Assembly (NCBI GenBank): GCA_027058735.1
Contig: JALURZ010000122.1
Location: 1 to 28,487, forward strand
DNA length: 28,487 nt
From: Hyphomicrobiales bacterium
GTDB taxonomy: Bacteria > Pseudomonadota > Alphaproteobacteria > Rhizobiales > JALURZ01
Direction of reading: 5' to 3'
Shown here: positions 22,750 to 28,487 of the stretch, in pieces
Position numbering within the stretch: the first letter of the stretch is position 1
How the letters are laid out: each line of letters starts with the position of its first letter
Translations under genes and position numbers: made by a program
Notes under the pieces: generated by a model
The model's database searches: none
Seen by the model: the letters and a program-made list of their open reading frames with translations, nothing else
What the model was told of the DNA's origin: nothing

Positions 22750-24354
22750 ATGGCGACAGCGGCATACAGCATTGTCTTCGGCTTACTGGGGCTGGCGAGC
22801 CTCGCCGCGGCGGCGAATGCGCATGACAGCCTGTTCGCGTTCCATGCCTGGCTCGTGGCGGCGGCCTGCGGGGCTGTGATCGTTTACCGGCTCATGACCC
22901 ACAGGTTTGCGCCGCGATCGCAGCCGGATAGTGGCAAATATCTTGACAGCGTGGTGCGCGCCGGCACCATCGCCACCCTGTTCTGGGGCATCGCCGGGTT
23001 TGCCGTCGGGCTGGTCATCGCCCTGCAACTGGCGTTCCCGGCGCTCAACCTCGACTGGTCGTTCACCAATTTCGGCCGGCTGCGGCCGCTGCACACCTCG
23101 GCGGTGATTTTCGCCTTTGGCGGCAACGCGCTGATCGCCACCAGCTTTTATTCCGTGCAGCGGACCTGTCAGGCGCGCCTGGCGCTGGGAAACACGGCCT
23201 GGTTCGTGTTCTGGGGCTATCAGCTGTTCATCGTTCTGGCGGCGACCGGCTATCTGATGGGGGTGACCCAGAGCAAGGAATATGCCGAGCCTGAATGGTA
23301 TGTCGATATCTGGCTGACGATCGTGTGGGTGGCGTATTTCGCGGTGTTCATGGGCACCCTGCTCAAACGCAACCAGCCGCACATCTACGTGTCCAACTGG
23401 TTCTTCCTGGCGTTCATCGTGACCATCGCCATGCTGCATATCGTCAATAATCTGGCGGTGCCGGTCTCACTGCTCGGCTCCAAGAGCTATTCGCTGTTTT
23501 CCGGGGTCCAGGACGCCCTGACCCAGTGGTGGTACGGGCACAATGCGGTTGGCTTTTTCCTGACCGCCGGGTTTCTCGGCATCATGTATTATTTCATGCC
23601 CAAGCAGGTGGAGCGCCCGGTCTACTCCTACCGCCTGTCGATCGTGCATTTCTGGTCGCTGATCTTCCTCTATATCTGGGCCGGGCCGCATCATCTTCAC
23701 TACACCGCCCTGCCGGACTGGGCGCAGACCCTCGGCATGGTGTTTTCGATCATGCTGTGGATGCCCTCCTGGGGGGGCATGATCAACGGCCTGATGACCC
23801 TGTCGGGGGCGTGGGACAAGCTGCGCACCGATCCGATCGTGCGCATGATGGTGCTGGCCGTGGCGTTCTATGGCATGTCCACCTTCGAGGGGCCGGTCAT
23901 GTCGATCAAGGCGGTCAATTCGCTGAGCCACTATACCGACTGGACCATCGGCCATGTTCATTCCGGCGCGCTGGGCTGGGTGGGCATGATTACGTTTGGC
24001 GCGATCTACTACATGGTGCCGCGATTGTGGAACCGCGAGCGCCTCTATTCCTTGCGCCTTATCAACTGGCATTTCTGGCTGGCGACGCTGGGGATCGTGG
24101 TCTACGCCTCCTCGATGTGGGTGTCGGGCATCATGCAGGGCCTGATGTGGCGCGAATATGATGACCAGGGCTTCCTCGTCTACAGCTTCGCAGAGACCGT
24201 CGCGGCAATGCACCCGTTCTACGTTATCCGGGCGGTGGGCGGCGTTTTGTTCCTGGCCGGCGCGCTGGTGATGGTGTGGAACATCTATCAGACCATCGCC
24301 GGGCGGACCCGCGACGAGGCGCCGATGGGAACACCGGTTCCCGGCACCGCGTGA
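22750..24354 (+). CDS. ccoN: cbb3-type cytochrome c oxidase subunit I
   Basis: A 534-residue catalytic subunit of the high-affinity cbb3 terminal oxidase, which reduces oxygen to water and pumps protons in the inner membrane. Twelve or more hydrophobic segments are visible. Haem and copper ligand regions include RPLHTSAVIFAFGGNAL, HNAVGFFLTAGFLGIMYYF, IWAGPHHLHYTALPDW (copper histidines) and GHVHSGALGWVGM. The N-terminus has an extra hydrophobic hairpin, as is usual in CcoN. ATG 22750 follows GAGGGCGGC. It begins the ccoNOQP operon. I find no FNR-type site in the 196 bp before it, so expression may depend on readthrough from hemN or on another regulator. Confidence 0.97.
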   Translation: MATAAYSIVFGLLGLASLAAAANAHDSLFAFHAWLVAAACGAVIVYRLMTHRFAPRSQPDSGKYLDSVVRAGTIATLFWGIAGFAVGLVIALQLAFPALNLDWSFTNFGRLRPLHTSAVIFAFGGNALIATSFYSVQRTCQARLALGNTAWFVFWGYQLFIVLAATGYLMGVTQSKEYAEPEWYVDIWLTIVWVAYFAVFMGTLLKRNQPHIYVSNWFFLAFIVTIAMLHIVNNLAVPVSLLGSKSYSLFSGVQDALTQWWYGHNAVGFFLTAGFLGIMYYFMPKQVERPVYSYRLSIVHFWSLIFLYIWAGPHHLHYTALPDWAQTLGMVFSIMLWMPSWGGMINGLMTLSGAWDKLRTDPIVRMMVLAVAFYGMSTFEGPVMSIKAVNSLSHYTDWTIGHVHSGALGWVGMITFGAIYYMVPRLWNRERLYSLRLINWHFWLATLGIVVYASSMWVSGIMQGLMWREYDDQGFLVYSFAETVAAMHPFYVIRAVGGVLFLAGALVMVWNIYQTIAGRTRDEAPMGTPVPGTA

Positions 24355-24387
24355 TGTAACGATCCCTGTCAACCGGAGAGCGTGTTC

Positions 24388-25116
24388 ATGAAATTCAGCC
24401 ACAAGATCATCGAGACCAATGCCACGCTCCTGCTGGTGCTGTCTTTCGTGGTGGTCTCCATCGGCGGGATCGTTGAAATCGCGCCCCTGTTCTATCTGCA
24501 GAACACAATCGAGAAGGTCGAGGGCATGCGCCCCTATTCGCCACTCGAACTGGCCGGACGCAACATCTATGTGCGCGAGGGATGCTATGTTTGCCACTCG
24601 CAGATGATCCGCCCGTTCCGCGACGAGGTTGAGCGCTATGGCCCCTATTCGCTGGCCGCTGAAAGCATGTATGACCACCCGTTCCAGTGGGGCTCGAAAC
24701 GCACCGGTCCCGACCTTGCCCGGGTTGGCGGGCGCTATTCCGACAAGTGGCATACCGATCATCTGAGCGATCCGCGCTCGGTGGTGCCCGAATCGGTGAT
24801 GCCAAGCTATGCCTTCCTGAAGCAGACCACGCTGCGCACCGACGATATCGCGGCCCATCTCAAGGCCAACCGCATGGTCGGCGTGCCCTACAGCGATGAA
24901 ATGATAAAAAACGCCAAGGCCGACCTGCTGGCCCAGGTGGATCCCGACGGCGACGGCGCGCAGGCGCTCCTCAAACGGTATCCCAAGGCGCAGATCCGCG
25001 ATTTCGACGGCAATCCGGCGAAACTGTCGGAAATGGATGCGCTGATCGCCTATCTCCAGATGCTCGGCACTCTGGTCGATTTCTCCGCCTACAAGGCCGA
25101 AGAAAACCTGCGCTGA
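24388..25116 (+). CDS. ccoO: cbb3-type cytochrome c oxidase subunit II (membrane monohaem cytochrome c)
   Basis: A 242-residue subunit with one N-terminal membrane helix (NATLLLVLSFVVVSIGGIVE) and a covalent haem c site, CYVCH, at 66-70, followed by SQMIRPFRDEVERYG, which is typical of FixO. It carries electrons from the cytochrome c pool and CcoP to CcoN. The ATG at 24388 gives the usual MKFSHKIIETN beginning; a GTG two codons earlier (24382) is closer to the GGAGAG site and is also possible. It lies 33 bp after ccoN and 11 bp before ccoQ. Confidence 0.96.
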   Translation: MKFSHKIIETNATLLLVLSFVVVSIGGIVEIAPLFYLQNTIEKVEGMRPYSPLELAGRNIYVREGCYVCHSQMIRPFRDEVERYGPYSLAAESMYDHPFQWGSKRTGPDLARVGGRYSDKWHTDHLSDPRSVVPESVMPSYAFLKQTTLRTDDIAAHLKANRMVGVPYSDEMIKNAKADLLAQVDPDGDGAQALLKRYPKAQIRDFDGNPAKLSEMDALIAYLQMLGTLVDFSAYKAEENLR

Positions 25117-25127
25117 GGAGAAGACCC

Positions 25128-25277
25128 GTGGATTACAGCACGTTCCGCCAGTTCGCCGACAGTTGGGGCCTCGTCTATCTGATGGTCGTGTTCATCGCCG
25201 TGGTGGCGTTCGCGTTCAGGCCGGGCGCCAGGAAGATGTACGAGAAAATCGCTCGGGTTTCGCTGGAAGAGGACTGA
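25128..25277 (+). CDS. ccoQ: cbb3-type cytochrome c oxidase small subunit
   Basis: A 49-residue protein starting at GTG 25128, after GAGGAG, and ending at TGA 25275-25277. It reads MDYSTFRQFADSWGLVYLM, then a hydrophobic helix (VVFIAVVAFAF) and a basic tail RPGARKMYEK, the usual CcoQ arrangement of one helix with a charged cytoplasmic end. It supports assembly or stability of the oxidase. Position between ccoO and ccoP confirms the identity. It is easily missed because of its length and GTG start. Confidence 0.9.
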   Translation: MDYSTFRQFADSWGLVYLMVVFIAVVAFAFRPGARKMYEKIARVSLEED

Positions 25278-25283
25278 GACGCC

Positions 25284-26153
25284 ATGTCTGATCAAGAGAT
25301 CGATCCGGTCAGCGGCACCGAAACCACAGGTCATGACTGGGACGGCATCAAGGAGCTCAACACGCCGTTGCCGCGCTGGTGGCTGTGGACGTTCTATGCC
25401 ACCATCATATGGGCGCTCGGCTATATGATCGCCTATCCCGCGATCCCGCTGATCAACGGCGCCACCAAGGGCCTGCTCGGCTATTCCAGTCGCGCCGAAG
25501 TGGCCAGAGAGATCGCCCTGGCCAGGAGCGCGCAGGCCAGGTTCCTCGACCAGATCGCGCAGATGCCGGTGGCCGACATACGCAAGAACCCGGCGCTGTT
25601 CGATTTCGCGGTTGCCGGCGGCGCGGCCGCATTCAAGGTCAATTGCGTGCAATGCCACGGGTCGGGCGCTCAAGGGGGGCCGGGCTATCCCAACCTCAAT
25701 GATGACGACTGGCTGTGGGGCGGCACGCTGGAGGATATCGCATATACCATCCGCCACGGCGTGCGGTTTTCCGATGATGAGGACACGCGCGTCTCGGAAA
25801 TGCCCGCCTTCGGTGCCGATGACATGCTTGCGCCCGCGCAGATCGCCGATGTGGCCGACTATGTGCTGCGGCTTTCCGGCCAGAAATTCGACGCCGCAGG
25901 GGCTGCGCGCGGTCAGGACGTCTATGCGGAGAACTGCGCGGCCTGTCATGGTGCTGCGGGCGGCGGCAATCGCGAGACCGGCAGTCCCGATCTGAAGGAC
26001 GCGATCTGGTTTTACGGCAACACCAAGCGCCAAATCATGGCGCAGATCGCCAGGCCGAAGCACGGCGTCATGCCGGCCTGGGGCCATCGTCTCGATGATA
26101 CCACGATCAAGCAACTGACGCTTTATGTGCATTCGCTGGGCGGTGGCGAATAG
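25284..26153 (+). CDS. ccoP: cbb3-type cytochrome c oxidase subunit III (dihaem cytochrome c)
   Basis: A 289-residue protein: an N-terminal cytoplasmic segment with PRWWLWTFYATIIWALGYMIAYP as membrane anchor, then two cytochrome c domains with CVQCH at 121-125 and CAACH at 218-222. Each has a downstream methionine ligand region (EMPAFG and VMPAWG). CcoP accepts electrons from soluble cytochrome c and passes them to CcoO. ATG 25284 lies 6 bp after the ccoQ stop. It ends at TAG 26151-26153, 34 bp before the proposed ccoG ATG. Confidence 0.97.
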   Translation: MSDQEIDPVSGTETTGHDWDGIKELNTPLPRWWLWTFYATIIWALGYMIAYPAIPLINGATKGLLGYSSRAEVAREIALARSAQARFLDQIAQMPVADIRKNPALFDFAVAGGAAAFKVNCVQCHGSGAQGGPGYPNLNDDDWLWGGTLEDIAYTIRHGVRFSDDEDTRVSEMPAFGADDMLAPAQIADVADYVLRLSGQKFDAAGAARGQDVYAENCAACHGAAGGGNRETGSPDLKDAIWFYGNTKRQIMAQIARPKHGVMPAWGHRLDDTTIKQLTLYVHSLGGGE

Positions 26154-26187
26154 CGGGCCGGTGCGGCGGCGCCGGCCGGGGTCCGGG

Positions 26188-27675
26188 ATGGTTACGATCC
26201 ACAACAGCGTTGAGCGCGTCGATGTCGAGGCGGTCAACAGCAAGGCAAGGCGCAAGAACTACGTTGCGCGCGTCAAGATATTTCCGCGCCGCGTCGCCGG
26301 GCGGTTCCGCTCGCTCAAGTGGTGGGTGATGGGGATCACGCTGGCGATCTATTATGTCACCCCGTGGCTGCGCTGGGACCGGGGGCCCTTCGCGCCCGAC
26401 CAGGCGGTGCTGGTGGATCTCGCCAATCGCCGGTTCTATTTTTTCTTCATCGAGATCTGGCCGCAGGAATTCTACTATATCGCGGGCCTTCTCATCATGG
26501 CCGGGATCGGCCTGTTTCTGGTGACCTCGACCGTGGGGCGCGCATGGTGCGGCTACAGTTGTCCGCAGACCGTGTGGGTCGATCTGTTTCTGGCGGTCGA
26601 ACGCTGGATCGAGGGCGACCGCAATGCCCGCATCAAACTCGACAAGGCGGCATGGTCGGGCGAGAAAATCCGCAAGCGGCTGGCCAAACATGCCGTCTGG
26701 CTGGTGATCGCGCTGCTGACCGGCGGTGCGTGGATCTTCTATTTTGCCGATGCACCTGCATTGTTGCGCAGCTTGGTTGCGTTCGACGCGCCCCTTGTGG
26801 CCTATTCCACGGTCGCCATCCTGACGGCGACGACCTATGTTTTCGCCGGTTTCATGCGCGAACAGGTCTGCACCTACATGTGCCCCTGGCCGCGCATTCA
26901 GGCGGCCATGCTCGATGAGGATTCCCTTGTCGTCACCTATAATGACTGGCGCGGGGAGCCGCGCCGCGGCGCGCCCGGCGGGGATGGCGGCCGGCCGGCC
27001 GGGCAGGGGGACTGCATCGACTGCAATCTGTGCGTGGCCGTGTGCCCCATGGGCATCGACATCCGCGACGGCCAGCAGCTCGAATGCATCACCTGCGCGC
27101 TGTGCATCGATGCCTGCGACGCGGTGATGGCGCGGACCGGCAAGCCCAAAGGCCTGATTTCCTACGCCACCCTGCGCGACTATAACGCCAATATCCAGGG
27201 CGTCCGCGCGCCGACCACGTGGCGTTCCTTCGTTCGCCCGCGCACATTTGTCTATTTCGGCCTGTGGGCGGCGATCGGGCTTGCGATGATCTATTTCCTG
27301 CTTGCCCGCGATCGGCTCGACATCAATGTCCTGCACGACCGCAATCCGGTTTTTGTCAAACTGTCCGACGGGTCGATCCGCAACGGCTATACGGTCAAGA
27401 TTCTCAACATGGTGGCAAAGCCGCGCACCTTCCGTCTGTCGGTGTTGGGGCTTCCAGGCGCGGTGATGACCCGGGCGGGCAGCGACGAAGCCCCAGGCGC
27501 GCAGATCACCGTCAGCGCCGCACCGGACCGGCTGCGCGCGCTCAAGGTCTATGTAAAGGTCGCCCGCGGCGCGCTGAAGGCGAAAACCACGCCGTTCACC
27601 TTCACGGTCAGCGAAATCGGCGGCGATGAGCGTGCCGTCTATCAGGCCAGATTCGAGGCACCGGAGATACCGTGA
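26188..27675 (+). CDS. ccoG: Cytochrome oxidase assembly iron-sulfur protein CcoG/FixG
   Basis: A 495-residue membrane protein with five or so hydrophobic segments and polyferredoxin clusters: CGYSCPQTVW, CTYMCPWPRIQAAM, CIDCNLCVAVCPMGIDIRDG and ECITCALCIDACD. The C-terminal 150 residues form the extracytoplasmic immunoglobulin-like domain of FixG (NPVFVKLSDGSIRNGYTVKI...). CcoG acts in copper delivery to the cbb3 oxidase, reducing Cu(II), according to work on Rhodobacter. The start is ATG 26188 (MVTIHNSVERVD); GTG 26161 in frame would add nine residues, mostly Arg, Pro and Gly. The next gene overlaps the stop (TGATG). Confidence 0.95.
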   Translation: MVTIHNSVERVDVEAVNSKARRKNYVARVKIFPRRVAGRFRSLKWWVMGITLAIYYVTPWLRWDRGPFAPDQAVLVDLANRRFYFFFIEIWPQEFYYIAGLLIMAGIGLFLVTSTVGRAWCGYSCPQTVWVDLFLAVERWIEGDRNARIKLDKAAWSGEKIRKRLAKHAVWLVIALLTGGAWIFYFADAPALLRSLVAFDAPLVAYSTVAILTATTYVFAGFMREQVCTYMCPWPRIQAAMLDEDSLVVTYNDWRGEPRRGAPGGDGGRPAGQGDCIDCNLCVAVCPMGIDIRDGQQLECITCALCIDACDAVMARTGKPKGLISYATLRDYNANIQGVRAPTTWRSFVRPRTFVYFGLWAAIGLAMIYFLLARDRLDINVLHDRNPVFVKLSDGSIRNGYTVKILNMVAKPRTFRLSVLGLPGAVMTRAGSDEAPGAQITVSAAPDRLRALKVYVKVARGALKAKTTPFTFTVSEIGGDERAVYQARFEAPEIP

Positions 27676-28163
27676 TGCGCCACCGTTCCCGGGATATCCC
27701 CCCGCGGCCCTTCACTGGCCGCCACATGCTGATCGTGATGGTCAGCTTTTTCGGCGTCGTCATCGCCGTCAATCTGACGATGGCGGTGCTGGCCTCCAGG
27801 ACCTGGTCGGGGCTGGTGGTCAAGAACGGCTATGTGGCCAGCCAGCAGTTCAACAGCCGGCTGGCGGCGGCCCGGCGTCAGGCGAAGCTCGGCTGGGCCA
27901 GCACCCTTGAGGTTGCCGGCGCCAAACTGGTGTTCACCATCCGCGACCGCGATGGCCGGGCCTTGTCCGGGCTGGCGACCGGCGCCAAACTGGAGCGCCC
28001 GACCAGCGAGCGCGGCGATGCGGTGATCGCGTTCGCGGAGGCCGCGCCGGGGCGCTATGAAGCCGCCGCGCCCGCCGGCAGGGGGCGCTGGGTCGTCGAT
28101 CTCACCGCGCGCAGCCGCGCCGGGACGACCTATCGCCAGATTTTCAGGATCATGGTCAAATAG
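27675..28163 (+). CDS. ccoH: cbb3 oxidase accessory protein CcoH/FixH
   Basis: A 162-residue FixH-family protein: a short cytoplasmic start, one membrane helix (MLIVMVSFFGVVIAVNLTMAVLA), and a periplasmic domain opening SRTWSGLVVKNGYVASQQFN, the family signature, and ending YRQIFRIMVK. It is needed for assembly or stability of the cbb3 complex. The start is ATG 27675, overlapping the ccoG stop by one base; the GTG at 27672 is an alternative. The copper ATPase gene follows after 4 bp. Confidence 0.92.
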   Translation: MRHRSRDIPPRPFTGRHMLIVMVSFFGVVIAVNLTMAVLASRTWSGLVVKNGYVASQQFNSRLAAARRQAKLGWASTLEVAGAKLVFTIRDRDGRALSGLATGAKLERPTSERGDAVIAFAEAAPGRYEAAAPAGRGRWVVDLTARSRAGTTYRQIFRIMVK

Positions 28164-28167
28164 CGCG

Positions 28168-28487
28168 ATGGGCCACGCAACCGCAGCCTCCACCCATGCC
28201 GTTCCCGACGGTCTCGCACCCTGGGTGCGCGAACCCTCGCCCGGCCTGCGCCATATGGACCTGATCGTACCGGGCGCCCATTGCGCCGGCTGCATCGCCA
28301 AAATCGAACGCGGCCTGAAAAGCGAGCGCGGCATTGTCGATGCGCGCCTCAATCTTTCCACCAAGCGCCTGGCGGTGGACTGGCGCGAAGACCGCTTCAG
28401 CGCGCAAGGTATCCTCGACAGGTTGCAGGCCCTCGGTTTCGAGGCCCGGCCCTTCGATGCGGGCGAGGCCGGGCAGGACGCGGACGG
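28168..28487 (+). CDS. ccoI: Copper-transporting P-type ATPase CcoI/FixI, N-terminal fragment
   Basis: The frame starts at ATG 28168 and runs out of the window after about 106 codons. Near residue 36 it has GAHCAGCIAKIERGL, the CxxC heavy-metal-associated domain (Cys39, Cys42), followed by RLNLSTKRLAVDW and ILDRLQALGFEARPF, typical of the N-terminal domain of FixI/CcoI. This ATPase supplies copper for the cbb3 oxidase. The phosphorylation and transmembrane motifs are beyond the edge, so the call rests on this domain and on gene order after ccoG and ccoH. Confidence 0.9.
   Translation, partial: MGHATAASTHAVPDGLAPWVREPSPGLRHMDLIVPGAHCAGCIAKIERGLKSERGIVDARLNLSTKRLAVDWREDRFSAQGILDRLQALGFEARPFDAGEAGQDAD

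Noticed and set aside
1..28487. CRISPR arrays, tRNA/rRNA genes, insertion sequences, integrases
   Set aside because: No regularly spaced repeats, tRNA-like cloverleafs, transposase motifs or terminal inverted repeats were seen.

Overview
The window looks like a chromosomal segment of a high-GC, facultatively anaerobic alphaproteobacterium, perhaps Rhodospirillales-like. That assignment rests on an FnrN-type oxygen regulator, hemN, a complete ccoNOQP-ccoGHI locus and anaerobic aromatic-type oxidoreductases; no rRNA or marker gene is present to fix the taxon. I found no tRNA, rRNA, CRISPR array or insertion sequence.

Region A (1-15.6 kb) appears to handle aromatic carboxylates or their CoA esters. 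It opens with the tail of a probable 2-oxoacid:ferredoxin oxidoreductase beta subunit, translationally coupled to a ferritin-like protein. A minus-strand operon follows (reading from 5468 down to 735). It holds a fluoroacetyl-CoA-thioesterase-type hot-dog protein, a large molybdopterin oxidoreductase interrupted by a single in-frame TAG, and an iron-sulfur subunit fused to a membrane anchor. The set resembles phenylacetyl-CoA:acceptor oxidoreductase (PadBCD). Divergently transcribed are a fused indolepyruvate-ferredoxin-oxidoreductase-type enzyme (two genes) and an exported cyclase-family hydrolase. The two operons share a 218-bp intergenic region with an inverted repeat lying on back-to-back promoters. 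Next, on the minus strand, come a feruloyl-CoA-synthetase-like ligase and a DctP-DctQ-DctM TRAP transporter. A coherent reading is: import the acid, activate it to a CoA thioester, oxidise the alpha carbon to a 2-oxoacyl-CoA, hydrolyse or directly oxidise the 2-oxo acid, and feed electrons to quinone and ferredoxin.

Region B (15.7-22.7 kb) is a low-oxygen regulon. Five FNR-type sites (TTGAN-N4-NTCAA) lie within 5.4 kb, next to two hemerythrins, a tandem universal stress protein with a conserved small partner, the FNR regulator itself, a two-domain APH-like/P-loop kinase and oxygen-independent coproporphyrinogen oxidase. The 468 bp between the regulator and the kinase gene hold a dyad, a potentially structured RNA segment, two FNR sites and a perfect 20-bp tandem duplication.

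Region C (22.7 kb to the end) encodes the cbb3 oxidase: ccoN, ccoO, ccoQ (49 codons), ccoP, then ccoG, ccoH/fixH and the start of the copper ATPase ccoI/fixI. I see no FNR site directly before ccoN. Regions B and C together form a typical microaerobic respiration and haem block, with region A a catabolic neighbour.
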